Shown here: positions 45,472 through 54,094 of the stretch, piece by piece
How the letters are laid out: each line of letters begins with the position of its first letter
How positions within the stretch are numbered: the first letter of the stretch is position 1
From: Stenotrophomonas geniculata ATCC 19374 = JCM 13324
Lineage (GTDB): Bacteria; Pseudomonadota; Gammaproteobacteria; Xanthomonadales; Xanthomonadaceae
Length of the DNA: 64,000 bases
Direction of reading: 5' to 3'
Assembly (NCBI RefSeq): GCF_001431625.1
Contig: NZ_LLXT01000138.1
Location: 62,001 to 126,000 of the forward strand
Notes under the pieces: generated by a model
The model's database searches: none
The model's input: the letters and a program-made list of their open reading frames with translations, nothing else
What the model was told of the DNA's origin: nothing
Translations under genes and position numbers: made by a program

Positions 45472-45552
45472 ATGTTCGTCGGCAAGTACTGCCGGTACCT
45501 GGCCTCGTTGCGGATGGATGCGGCAGGCAAGGGGCTGGAAACCGCAGGCTGA
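45472..45552 (+). CDS. Possible 26-aa small ORF
   Basis: ATG at 45472 follows AGGGA with 7-base spacing and opens a 26-codon frame (MFVGKYCRYLASLRMDAAG...) ending at 45552, just before the SMAG repeat. It is basic and has no recognised match. It could be chance; the rest of 45386-45660 holds only the hairpin and the repeat. Confidence 0.2.
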   Translation: MFVGKYCRYLASLRMDAAGKGLETAG

Positions 45553-45560
45553 TTGACCTG

Positions 45561-45582
45561 GTAGTGCCGGCCGCTGGCTGGC
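45561..45582 (+). repeat. SMAG-type REP element (single)
   Basis: GTAGTGCCGGCCGCTGG followed by CTGGC begins with the GTAG tetranucleotide and continues as an imperfect GC-rich palindrome. This is the layout of the SMAG repetitive palindromes described in S. maltophilia. It is intergenic, as these elements usually are, and supports the genus call. Confidence 0.65.
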
Positions 45583-45660
45583 TTCCCCATGCAGCGTTGC
45601 GCGGGGCTGGCGCAGGCGTCACGATGCCCGCCACTGGCCAACACCGGAAACGCTGACGTC

Positions 45661-46041
45661 ATGAAGACCACATCCTGGTTCTGGATCAACGTGGCCAGTC
45701 ACTTCGGCATTGTCGCAGCCCTGGCTTGGCTGCCCGCACGGTGGACGGGGCAACTTGTGGAAGCCCTGGCCGGGACTCAGCCGGCTATCGGCGACACCCG
45801 CCATTTGGCCTTCATAGGCTCCATGTTCGGCTTCTGCGTGACCGCACTGATCCTGATGGGGGTGTTGACTGTCACCGGCGAACTGCTGGGTTTCTCCAGG
45901 CCCTATGCGCGACGGTCGGAGGCCCAGAACGAAGCGCAGGCCGTCCACCGGAAGGTACTGCTGACTGCATTCGCCACGCTCTCATGGGTGGCCGTGGGAT
46001 CGCTTGCAGGTATTGCGTCGATCTTCGCGGCCTCGTCATGA
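45661..46041 (+). CDS. Small hypothetical inner-membrane protein
   Basis: A 126-residue protein with three hydrophobic segments: FWINVASHFGIVAALAWL near the N-terminus, LAFIGSMFGFCVTALILMGVLTVTGELL in the middle and LLTAFATLSWVAVGSLAGIASIF at the C-terminus. I do not recognise a family. The ATG at 45661 gives a better N-terminus (MKTTSWFW) than the longer frame from 45589, though only a weak GGAAA precedes it. It is convergent with the LysR gene ending at 46103 and has no obvious partner. Confidence 0.6.
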   Translation: MKTTSWFWINVASHFGIVAALAWLPARWTGQLVEALAGTQPAIGDTRHLAFIGSMFGFCVTALILMGVLTVTGELLGFSRPYARRSEAQNEAQAVHRKVLLTAFATLSWVAVGSLAGIASIFAASS

Positions 46042-46102
46042 AGGGCGACCCTGTCAGCGCCCAGTGTGCCGGAACGGATGGGTGCGTGAACTGCGGGGCT
46101 GC

Positions 46103-47005
46103 TCACGCCTCCCCACGCCACTGGCTCATCAGCATCTGCAGGAATCGCTCCGCCGTGGGCGAGAGCAGGGCGCCGCGGCGGCGGACGATGCCGATCGTGC
46201 GTGACACCACCGGGTTGCCGATCGCGCGCGTCACCAGGGTGGGGTGATCCCCATCTGGCGTAGCCATCTTCGGCAGCACCGACACTCCGATGCCCGCCTC
46301 GACCATGCCCAGTGACGTCGACAGGTGGGTCACTTCGTAGTGCCAGCTCAACTTGAGGTTCTCGCGCGCCAGCGCACCATCCAGCAGCGTGCGGTTGCCG
46401 CTGGTGCGATGCACGGTGATCAACTGGTGCTCGGCCAGGTCGGCCCATTCCACCTTGCGCTTGCGCGCCAGCGGATGATCGCGACGGCACGCCAGCACGA
46501 ACGGGTCCTCTGCCAGTACGTCGAAATCGAGATTCGGATCGTTGGCGCCCATGAAGTTGATGCCGAACTCCACTTCGCCACGTTCCACTGCCTGCAGCCC
46601 CTCCGTGGCCGGGATATCCAGAATGCGGAAGCGCACGTTCGGGTGCGCTTCGTGGAAACGCGCCATCACGCTGGGCAGGAAGTAGAACGCCGCCGTCGGC
46701 AGGCAGGCGATGGTCACTGTCGCGCCGCGGGTGTCTTCGCGGCCGCGCAGCGAGAACAGTGATCCATCGAATTCCTCCAGCATGCGGCGCACCAGCGGCA
46801 GCAGGTTCTCGCCGACAGCGGTGGTACTGACGCTGCGCGTGGTGCGCTCCAGCAGCGGCGACCCCACCGCCTGTTCCAGTTTCTGGATACGCCGGCTGAG
46901 TGCTGGCTGGGAGACGTGCAGGATTTCCGCGGCGCGATGGAAGCTGCGGGTCTCCGACACCAGCAGGAACGCACGCAGATCCAGGATTTCGCAATTAATG
47001 CTCAT
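46103..47005 (-). CDS. LysR-family regulator of the PrpF/ABC locus
   Basis: A 300-residue LysR protein. The helix-turn-helix lies at residues ~18-45 (SETRSFHRAAEILHVSQPALSRRIQKLEQAVGSPLLERTTRSVSTTAVG). The effector domain starts near residue 92 (GATVTIACLPTAAFYFLPSVMARF). It is divergent from the PrpF-family gene with a 109-bp gap, the normal arrangement for a LysR regulator and its target. Just at its own start codon lies ATTG-N5-CAAT (47004-47016), a possible autoregulatory half of a LysR site. The ligand is probably the isomerase substrate or a related dicarboxylate. Confidence 0.87.
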   Translation of the reverse strand: MSINCEILDLRAFLLVSETRSFHRAAEILHVSQPALSRRIQKLEQAVGSPLLERTTRSVSTTAVGENLLPLVRRMLEEFDGSLFSLRGREDTRGATVTIACLPTAAFYFLPSVMARFHEAHPNVRFRILDIPATEGLQAVERGEVEFGINFMGANDPNLDFDVLAEDPFVLACRRDHPLARKRKVEWADLAEHQLITVHRTSGNRTLLDGALARENLKLSWHYEVTHLSTSLGMVEAGIGVSVLPKMATPDGDHPTLVTRAIGNPVVSRTIGIVRRRGALLSPTAERFLQMLMSQWRGEA

Positions 47006-47114
47006 TGGGTATCAATCATCCAAAAATCAGCAATTCACAGATCAATTGGGGTCATGCCAGTATCGAATCACAGAGGGGTCATTCATCCCCCACGCGCATC
47101 AATCTAGCACACGT

Positions 47115-48236
47115 ATGTCCAACGATCTGCTCAGCATTCCCTGCGTTCTCATGCGCGGCGGTACCTCCAAGGGCCCGTTCTTCCTGGCCAGCGACCTGCC
47201 GGCGGACACCGCCGAACGCGATCGCCTGCTGCTGGAAGTGATGGGATCGGGGCATCCGCTGCAGATCGATGGCATCGGCGGAGGCAACGCGCTGACCAGC
47301 AAGGTGGCGATCATCGACCGCTCCAGCCGTCCGGACGCCGATGTCGACTACCTGTTCGCCCAGGTACGGGTAGAGCAGCAGGTGGTGGATACCTCGCCGA
47401 ACTGCGGCAACATGCTGGCGGCCGTAGGCCCGTATGCCATCGAGCGTGGGCTGGTGCAGGCGCAGGATCCGCAGACCGAGGTGCGCATCCACAACGTCAA
47501 CACCGGCAAGCTGATCGTCGCCACGGTGGAAACGCCCGGCGGCAACGTGGTGTACCGAGGTGACACGCGCATTGCCGGCGCGCCGGGCTCGGCTTCGCCG
47601 GTCAGGCTCTCCTTCCTTGATGCGGCAGGTGCCCGCACCGGCAAGCTGCTGCCCAGCGGGCACGCGCAGGAGACCATTGATGGCGTGCCGGTCAGCCTGG
47701 TGGACTGCGCGATGCCGATGATGCTGGTGCGTGCCGAAGACCTGGGCGTGCGCGGCGATGCCCCGCCCGCCGAACTGAACGCGGACGCGGTATTCATGCG
47801 CCGGCTGGAAGCGTTGCGCATCGAGGCGGGCGCCCGCATGGGCATCGCCGACGCTGGCAACAAGGTCATTCCGAAGCCGGTGCTGCTGTCGGCGCCGCAA
47901 CATGGGGGCGATCTGCAGGTGCGCTATTTCATGCCGCATCAATGCCACACCGCGCTGGCCATTACCGGTGCGGTTGGCCTGGCCACCGCCGCCGTTACGC
48001 CGGGCACGCTGGCCCACACTTTGGTCGGATGCCTGTCCGTTCCCGGCCGCATTACCCTCGAACATCCGAGTGGGGCCCTGGAGGTGGGCCTCAGTCGCAG
48101 CTCGCAGGACGCGCCGGTCGTTGCCAGCGTGGTGCGCACCGCACGCCGGCTGTTCGAAGGCCGCGTGTTTGCCACCACGCCAGCGCCAGCCGTGGCCGGT
48201 TCCACCCAAGACCGCCAATGGACGTCAGCGGCATGA
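47115..48236 (+). CDS. PrpF-family isomerase, probable 4-oxalomesaconate tautomerase
   Basis: A 373-residue protein of the PrpF/GalD family (diaminopimelate-epimerase fold, no cofactor). The N-terminal signature IPCVLMRGGTSKGPFF is diagnostic; the catalytic Cys97 is in DTSPNCGNMLAAVGPYA, and FMPHQCHTALAITGA near residue 280 pairs with it. The start at 47115 is supported by this usual opening, since the upstream open frame overlaps the LysR gene. Relatives tautomerise 4-oxalomesaconate in gallate/protocatechuate meta-cleavage or act on methylaconitate. With an ABC importer and porin next to it, an imported tri- or dicarboxylate is likely; the exact substrate is uncertain. Confidence 0.85.
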   Translation: MSNDLLSIPCVLMRGGTSKGPFFLASDLPADTAERDRLLLEVMGSGHPLQIDGIGGGNALTSKVAIIDRSSRPDADVDYLFAQVRVEQQVVDTSPNCGNMLAAVGPYAIERGLVQAQDPQTEVRIHNVNTGKLIVATVETPGGNVVYRGDTRIAGAPGSASPVRLSFLDAAGARTGKLLPSGHAQETIDGVPVSLVDCAMPMMLVRAEDLGVRGDAPPAELNADAVFMRRLEALRIEAGARMGIADAGNKVIPKPVLLSAPQHGGDLQVRYFMPHQCHTALAITGAVGLATAAVTPGTLAHTLVGCLSVPGRITLEHPSGALEVGLSRSSQDAPVVASVVRTARRLFEGRVFATTPAPAVAGSTQDRQWTSAA

Positions 48237-48312
48237 TCTGAAACCGGCTGGGTCGGCACAGGCGTGCCTGCCCCGCCACCACAACGTAGATGCTTCACTC
48301 CTGGGAGGGATG

Positions 48313-49371
48313 ATGTACAAGCAGTTCCTGATGGCCGCGCTGTGCGCGGCCGGCCTGGCCGCGGCCGGGTGCAGCAACAGCGGCCGCGCCGAAGGTGCGA
48401 CCACAGGCAGCGCTGACAACGCACCGGTGCGCATCAGCGTCGGTTCCTACAACCTCAACAACCTGCCGTTCTTCATCGCCGACGCAAAGGGCTATTTCAA
48501 GGATGTCGGTCTCGAAGTGAAGACCGAGAACTTCGCCCAGGGCGGCTCCAAGGTATTGCAGGCGCTGGTGGCCAATTCCACCGACGTGGCCGTCGGCTTC
48601 TACGACCACACCATCCAGATGCAGGCCAAGGGCAAGGACGTGGTGGCCTTCGTGCTGCTCTCGCGTAACTCCGGTCTGGTGATGGCCGGCCGAGAGGATG
48701 CCACCTTCGATCCGGCCCGCCCGGAGACCATCAAGGGGCAGAAGGTCGGGATCACCGCGCCGGGCTCATCGTCGGACTTCTTCGTCCGTCACTTCCTGGC
48801 GCAGCACGACATTCCGGTGGACAGCGTCTCGCTGATCGGCGTCGGCTCCGGTGCTGCGGCGGTCGCCGCGCTGGAGCAGGGCAAGATCGACCTGCTGGTC
48901 AACTACGACCCAGCCGCCACCCTGATCACCGAGCGCAAGGTCGGGAAGATCCTCCTCGACGCGCGCAGCGATTACGGCGCCCGCCAGGTCTATGGCGGCC
49001 TGTACCCGACCTCGGTGATGTATGCCAACCAGAGCTTCCTGGACAAGCGCCCCGAAGCGGCCGAGAAGATCGCCCGTGCCGAGCAGATGGCATTGAAGTT
49101 CATCGCCGACAACAGTGCCGAAGAGATCGTTGCCGCGCTGCCGGACAGCTACGTCTCCGGCGACCGCGCCACCTATGCCCGCGCGGTGGAGAACGCCCGC
49201 GCGATCTTTACCCGGGACGGTCACTTCACGCCGGCCGACCTGGAAACCCCACTGAAGGTGCTGCGCGAGTTCAACACGGATGTGGCCAAGGCCAACATCG
49301 ATCTGTCCAGGACCTACACCAATGCCTTCGTCGAGCGTGCCCACGCTGCGGCGCCGGCGGCCCAACCGTGA
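48313..49371 (+). CDS. ABC substrate-binding lipoprotein (SsuA/TauA/NMT1 type)
   Basis: A 352-residue periplasmic binding protein with a lipobox (LAAAGCSNSG, Cys near residue 20). The ATG at 48313 is favoured because GGGAGG (48303-48308) is 4 bases upstream; 48310 is also ATG but too close. The binding domain begins VRISVGSYNLNNLPFFIADAKGYFKDVGLEVK, the hallmark of nitrate/sulfonate/taurine-type binding proteins. It contains GSGAAAVAALEQGKIDLLVNYDPAATL in the second lobe. It is first of the three importer genes and follows the isomerase by 76 bp. Substrate may be an aromatic or sulfonated acid. Confidence 0.87.
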   Translation: MYKQFLMAALCAAGLAAAGCSNSGRAEGATTGSADNAPVRISVGSYNLNNLPFFIADAKGYFKDVGLEVKTENFAQGGSKVLQALVANSTDVAVGFYDHTIQMQAKGKDVVAFVLLSRNSGLVMAGREDATFDPARPETIKGQKVGITAPGSSSDFFVRHFLAQHDIPVDSVSLIGVGSGAAAVAALEQGKIDLLVNYDPAATLITERKVGKILLDARSDYGARQVYGGLYPTSVMYANQSFLDKRPEAAEKIARAEQMALKFIADNSAEEIVAALPDSYVSGDRATYARAVENARAIFTRDGHFTPADLETPLKVLREFNTDVAKANIDLSRTYTNAFVERAHAAAPAAQP

Positions 49372-49385
49372 TCGGAGGTAACCCC

Positions 49386-50219
49386 ATGGCCCTCAATGCC
49401 ACCGTGCGCCAGCTCAACGGCGCGCCGCAGCTGGAGCCTGCACAGACCATGGTCGCCCTCAACAAGGTGACCATGTCCTTCGGCGAATTCACCGCCGTGC
49501 GTGATGTCGACATCCAGGTGGGTGACGGCGAGTTCCTTGCCATCGTCGGCCCGACCGGCTGCGGCAAGAGCACCATCCTCAATTCCGTGGCGGGGCTATT
49601 GAAACCGTCCTCCGGAGAAGTAGCCATCGATGGCCGCACTGTCAGCGGCGTGCAGGAGTCGGTCGGCTACCTGTTCCAGCAGGATGCGCTGCTGCCGTGG
49701 AAGACGGCTTACCAGAATGTTGAACTCGGCCTGCGCTTCCGCGGCGTGCCCGAAGCCGAACGCAAGGCCAAGGCCAACGCGTGGCTGGCCAAGGTCGGCC
49801 TGGCCGGTTTCGAGCATCGCTACCCCCACCAGCTGTCCGGTGGCCAGCGCAAGCGTGTGCAGATGGCGCAGGCGCTGATTGTCGAGCCGAAGGTGATCCT
49901 GATGGATGAACCGTTCTCGGCGCTGGACATCCACACCCGGCACCTGATGCAGAACGAGCTGCTGCGCCTGTGGCAGGAGGACCGGCGCTCGGTGATCCTG
50001 ATTACCCATGACCTGGAAGAAGCGATCGCCCTGGGGGATCGCGTGGTGGTGCTGTCCTCCGGCCCGGCGAGCCGCGTGGTGCGCAGTTTCGACGTGGATC
50101 TGGAACGGCCGCGCAATGTGGCCGAGATCAAGCTGGATGACCGTTTCACCGACCTGTACCGCGACATCTGGGCCTGCCTGCGCGGCGAAGTGGAGAAGAG
50201 CTATGCACGCCAAGACTGA
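49386..50219 (+). CDS. ABC importer ATPase (SsuB/TauB type)
   Basis: A 277-residue ATPase; GGAGG (49374-49378) lies 7 bases before the ATG at 49386. Walker A is IVGPTGCGKSTILN (near residue 55), Q-loop YLFQQDALLPWKTA, signature LSGGQRKRVQMAQAL, Walker B VILMDEPFSALD and switch His in LITHDLEEA. DALLPWK after the Q-loop is typical of the nitrate/sulfonate/taurine group. It starts 14 bp after the binding protein and overlaps the permease by 17 bp. Works on the cytoplasmic face of the importer. Confidence 0.9.
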   Translation: MALNATVRQLNGAPQLEPAQTMVALNKVTMSFGEFTAVRDVDIQVGDGEFLAIVGPTGCGKSTILNSVAGLLKPSSGEVAIDGRTVSGVQESVGYLFQQDALLPWKTAYQNVELGLRFRGVPEAERKAKANAWLAKVGLAGFEHRYPHQLSGGQRKRVQMAQALIVEPKVILMDEPFSALDIHTRHLMQNELLRLWQEDRRSVILITHDLEEAIALGDRVVVLSSGPASRVVRSFDVDLERPRNVAEIKLDDRFTDLYRDIWACLRGEVEKSYARQD

Positions 50220-50979
50220 CAAGTTCATCCAGCTCGCGCTGGTGGTCGCCGTGTTCGGTGGCTGGGAAGGTGGCATCGCGCTGGGCGTGATCGATCCGTT
50301 CTTCTTCCCTTCGCCAACAGCGATCGTGCAGCAGGCCTGGACCTGGCTGTCCGATACCTCGTTCTACCAGCACGTCTACATCACCCTGACCGAAACCGCG
50401 CTGGGCTACATCATCGGCACCGGCCTGGGTGTGGCTGGCGGCGTGTGGCTGGGCCTGAGCCGACGCTCGGCGCGCATCCTCGACCCCTTCATCAAAGGCT
50501 TCAACGCAATTCCGCGCGTAGTGCTGGCGCCGATTTTCGTGTTGTGGCTGGGGCTGGGCCTGTGGTCGAAGGTGGCGCTGGCGGTCACCCTGGTGTTCTT
50601 CACCACGTTCTTCAATGCCATGCAGGGCGTGCGCGAGGTGAATCCGGTGGTGCTGGCCAATGCCCGCATCCTGGGTGCAAGCCGTAGCGACCTGCTGCGC
50701 CATGTCTACTTCCCTGCAGCAGCCAGCTGGATCCTGTCCTCGCTGCGCACCTCGGTGGGCTTCGCGGTGGTCGGCGCGATCATCGGTGAGTACCTCGGGG
50801 CCTCGGCGGGCCTGGGTTACCTGATCGCGCAGGCCGAGGGCAACTTCAATGCCGTGGGCGTGTTCGCCGGCATCATCATCCTGGCCGCCTTCGTGCTGGT
50901 CATCGACGCCCTGCTGGACGTGGTCGAGAACAAGCTGATCACCTGGCGTCCCAACGCCCAGGCACAGGCCACCAGCTGA
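50203..50979 (+). CDS. ABC importer permease (SsuC/TauC type)
   Basis: A 258-residue inner-membrane permease with six helices. The EAA loop is visible as PAAASWILSSLRTSVGFAVVGAIIGEYLGASAGLGYLI, and IPRVVLAPIFVLWLGLGLWSKVALAV precedes it; both are typical of the BPD family 1 permeases of the taurine/sulfonate group. The ATG at 50203 lies inside the ATPase gene (17-bp overlap). It pairs with the genes at 48313 and 49386. Downstream, 133 bp separates it from the porin gene. Confidence 0.9.
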   Translation: MHAKTDKFIQLALVVAVFGGWEGGIALGVIDPFFFPSPTAIVQQAWTWLSDTSFYQHVYITLTETALGYIIGTGLGVAGGVWLGLSRRSARILDPFIKGFNAIPRVVLAPIFVLWLGLGLWSKVALAVTLVFFTTFFNAMQGVREVNPVVLANARILGASRSDLLRHVYFPAAASWILSSLRTSVGFAVVGAIIGEYLGASAGLGYLIAQAEGNFNAVGVFAGIIILAAFVLVIDALLDVVENKLITWRPNAQAQATS

Positions 50980-51112
50980 ACCGGCCGCGCTGACCGGCCC
51001 GCCGCGCCGCCGGACCGATCCGGCGGCGCGCACTTCCTCCCCCGATCTTCCCCCGCACCACCGCAACAGGCCAGCGCCGGGCCAGGGGGCCGGCTGGCCG
51101 GAGAGAGAGCCC

Positions 51113-52546
51113 ATGAATCATTCCACCGTGCTGCCGCTGGCAGTGCTGCCGGTCGCGCTTGGCCTGCTGTTGGCCAGTGGCCATGTTGGCGCCCAGGCTG
51201 TTTCGTCCCCTCCCGCACCACTGAGCCAGACCGAACTCTCACGCCTGGTGCAGCAGCAGGCGCTGCAGATCCAGCAGTTGGAGGCGCGCCTGCGTGCCGT
51301 GGAGGGCGGGCGCGGCACTTCCGGCGCGGCGGTCGCAACGCAGGCTCCCGCGCTGGACACCCGCATTGCCGCACTGGAATCCAGCCAGGCCAAGGCGCCC
51401 AAGGTCACCTGGTCCAAGGGCGCACCGGAATTCAGCAGTGCCGATGGCAGCGTGGTGTTCCGTCCGCGCGGACGCCTGTTCGTCGACGCATCCAGCACCG
51501 ATGGATCCTCAGTGAGTGACCGCAACATCTCCGGTACCGAGATCCGCTCGGTGCGGTTGGGCGCCGAAGGCCGCTACGGCATCCTCGGCTGGGCGGTGGA
51601 AGGTGACTTCGCCGACAACGCGGTGGCGTGGAAGTCGGTCTACGCCACCGTGGACCACCGCCTGTTCGGGCTGCCGGCCGACCTGACCGTGGGCAACCGC
51701 CTCAACGACCGGGGTATCGACGGCTCCAGCAGCACGTCCAACACGCCGTTCCAGGACCGCAACGTGGTCGGCACGCTGATGCTGCCGCAGCGCGGCCTGT
51801 TCGGTGTCGGCCTGACCGAGCGCGTGTACGGCAAGGACTGGCATGCCAGCCTGTCGGTGGCCGGCAACGATCTCAACAACACCGGCACCGACAACGACAG
51901 CCAGACCTGGGCCACGCGCGTGCATTGGAACCCGGTGGCCAACGATGCGGTCACGGTGCACTTGGGGGCCTGGGCCTTCCACGAGGAGATCGCCGCAGGC
52001 GCCAGCGGCGTCGTCCGCAGTTCGGCCATCGCCGGGCACTTCAACGACCTGGTCAAGATCGCGCCGGGCACACTGCTGGGCGCCGAGCGCAGCACGGCCC
52101 ATGGCGCGGAACTGGCAGGCTTCTTCGGGCCGGCCTGGGCGACCGGCGAATGGGGTACGCGCAACCTGCGCGGGGCCGACGCCAGCGGGCGCTACGATCT
52201 GGACCACCAGGCCTGGGCGATTTCGGCGGGCTGGTTCCTGGCCGGTGCAAGGCCGGCCTATTCGGGCAAGGCCGGCACCTGGGGCCGGGTCAAGGTGGCC
52301 GATCCTGTCACCCGCGGCGGCGCCGGGGCATGGGAACTGAAGGGGCGCTACGAGGATGTGGACTATGCCGAGCTGCCCAGTGGCGGTACCGGCCACGCGT
52401 GGACGCTGGGTGCGAACTGGTATCTCAACGACTTCAGCCGCGTGATGTTCGAGGCGATCCGTTGGCAGACCCGCAACCGCAGCGGCACCGGCCAGGGCAG
52501 GGATGAAGGCACCACCTTCAACACCCGCCTGCAGGTGGCCTTCTAG
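51113..52546 (+). CDS. Outer-membrane porin (OprO/OprP-like)
   Basis: A 477-residue protein with a signal peptide (ending HVGAQA). A short N-terminal coiled coil follows (LSRLVQQQALQIQQLEARLRAVEG, residues ~40-64), likely trimerising in the periplasm. A 16-strand-like barrel with alternating residues ends in TFNTRLQVAF, whose C-terminal Phe is the outer-membrane signature. It resembles phosphate-selective porins (OprO/P family). The position right after the importer, with a GAGAGAG ribosome site, suggests it admits the same anionic substrate. Confidence 0.84.
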   Translation: MNHSTVLPLAVLPVALGLLLASGHVGAQAVSSPPAPLSQTELSRLVQQQALQIQQLEARLRAVEGGRGTSGAAVATQAPALDTRIAALESSQAKAPKVTWSKGAPEFSSADGSVVFRPRGRLFVDASSTDGSSVSDRNISGTEIRSVRLGAEGRYGILGWAVEGDFADNAVAWKSVYATVDHRLFGLPADLTVGNRLNDRGIDGSSSTSNTPFQDRNVVGTLMLPQRGLFGVGLTERVYGKDWHASLSVAGNDLNNTGTDNDSQTWATRVHWNPVANDAVTVHLGAWAFHEEIAAGASGVVRSSAIAGHFNDLVKIAPGTLLGAERSTAHGAELAGFFGPAWATGEWGTRNLRGADASGRYDLDHQAWAISAGWFLAGARPAYSGKAGTWGRVKVADPVTRGGAGAWELKGRYEDVDYAELPSGGTGHAWTLGANWYLNDFSRVMFEAIRWQTRNRSGTGQGRDEGTTFNTRLQVAF

Positions 52547-52570
52547 AAGCGCATGCCGCTCGTGCGCCGA

Positions 52571-53818
52571 TCAGAGCAGCAGCAGTGCTCCGATCAACGC
52601 CGGCGGCATCACCAGCGCGCCGACACGCAGGAAGTCGAGCGCGCTGACATGCTCGCCCTCGCGGCGCAGCGCCACCAGCCACAGCATCGTCGCCAGCGAA
52701 CCGGTGACCGACAGGTTGGGCCCCAGATCCACGCCGACCAGCAATGCGGCACGGGTCTGCGCCGGCAGGTCGGCCATCTGCCCCAGCGAACCGGCGGCCA
52801 GGCCGACCGGCAGATTGTTGGCCACGTTGCTCAGCAGCGCAGCCGCGCCACCGGCCAGCCAGCTGGCCTGGCGGGGAGACGCCTGCGCCACGGCCTGCAG
52901 CGCGCTGGCCGCGGTCTGGATGACACCGGTCTGCGCCACCGCTTCCACCAGCACGAACAGTCCCGCCACCAGCGGCAGCACGCCCCAGGACACGTGTCGC
53001 AGCAGTGGCAGCGGGCTGCGCCGCTGGCGGATCGCCACCACCGCCACACTCAGCGTGCCCGCGCAGAACGTGGTCAGGCCCAATGGCCCGTTCAAGGCGG
53101 ACGTGACCAGCAACACGGTGCCGGTGAACAGCACGCCCAGTGCGCTCAGCCGGCCGCCGTCGGTCAACGGGCGATGCGCCGGCGCGGCCACCAGCGGCTG
53201 GGCGATCTCGCGCCGGTGCACCCAGCGCAGGACCAGGTAGGTGGCACCGATCGCCGCCGCCGACGGCAGCGCGAACTGCGCCAGCCACTGCAGCAGCGGC
53301 GGCATGTGCTGGCCGTACACCACCAGGTTGGCCGGATTGGAAATAGGCAGCACGAAGCTGGCCGCATTGGCGATGAATGCACAGACGAACAGGTAGGGCA
53401 GGGGATTGGCGCGCGCCGCCTTGCAGGCGGCGTAGACCGCTGGGGTCAGCACCACGGCCGTTGCATCGTTGGACAGGAACACCGTCACCAGCGTGGCGAC
53501 CAGGAACACCAGGTCGAACAGGCGTCGCCCGGATCCGCCCGCATGCCGGACCGCGTACAACGCCACCCAATCGAACAGGCCTTCGCGCCGCGCCAGTTCG
53601 GCCAGCATCATCATGCCGACCAGGAAGAGGTAGACGTCGCGGCCTTCGGCCACCGCGCCCCATGCGGTGTGCAGCGACACCGCGCCCAGCAACGGCAAGA
53701 GGGCGGCAGCGCACAACGCCCACACATATTCGGGGATGCGGAAAGGACGGAACAGCAGGCCGATGGTGGCAACGGCGACCGCTGCCCAGATCACGAGGGG
53801 GGCTTGGGGGGCGAGCAT
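52571..53818 (-). CDS. ArsB/SLC13-type anion transporter
   Basis: About 415 residues with ~11 hydrophobic helices. FLVGMMMLAELARREGLFDW near residue 65, LVTVFLSNDATAVVLTPAVYA near 105 and LPISNPANLVVYG near 150 are hallmarks of the ArsB/NhaD ion-transporter superfamily. GVDLGPNLSVTGSLATMLW near residue 370 is the mirror-image repeat typical of arsenite permease ArsB and its relatives. I prefer the ATG at 53818 to the GTG at 53839. It is convergent with the porin gene. No arsenic-resistance genes flank it, so a different anion is possible. Confidence 0.85.
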   Translation of the reverse strand: MLAPQAPLVIWAAVAVATIGLLFRPFRIPEYVWALCAAALLPLLGAVSLHTAWGAVAEGRDVYLFLVGMMMLAELARREGLFDWVALYAVRHAGGSGRRLFDLVFLVATLVTVFLSNDATAVVLTPAVYAACKAARANPLPYLFVCAFIANAASFVLPISNPANLVVYGQHMPPLLQWLAQFALPSAAAIGATYLVLRWVHRREIAQPLVAAPAHRPLTDGGRLSALGVLFTGTVLLVTSALNGPLGLTTFCAGTLSVAVVAIRQRRSPLPLLRHVSWGVLPLVAGLFVLVEAVAQTGVIQTAASALQAVAQASPRQASWLAGGAAALLSNVANNLPVGLAAGSLGQMADLPAQTRAALLVGVDLGPNLSVTGSLATMLWLVALRREGEHVSALDFLRVGALVMPPALIGALLLL

Positions 53819-54038
53819 GGAGTGGGGCTTCAGCGGCACCGGCAGCGACCCCGGCGCAGGGGGTCCTGGCGCGCGTGATCAGCGGATGGGCGGCCGCTGC
53901 AATCATCGCAGGTTCCGGGTCGCCGCATCATACCGTGCGGCGCGGCATGGCGACCGCTGCAGTCGACCGCGCTGCAGGTGGGCCGGGGCGGCGCCCAGCC
54001 CACCTTCAGCACTCAAGCGCGGCATGACTTCAGGCACT

Positions 54039-54068
54039 GCAGTTTGACTACACATGTAGTCAAACTGC
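54039..54068. promoter_or_regulatory. Perfect 30-bp dyad, BlaI/MecI-like operator
   Basis: GCAGTTTGACTACA (54039-54052) and TGTAGTCAAACTGC (54055-54068) are exact inverted arms separated by CA. The centre GACTACA-CA-TGTAGTC matches the TACA-N-TGTA type of BlaI/MecI operators. It ends 26 bp before the start of a beta-lactamase-fold gene. No BlaI or BlaR1 gene is in the window. Confidence 0.6.
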
Positions 54069-54094
54069 ACACACGCTCATTGGACGAGATTGCG

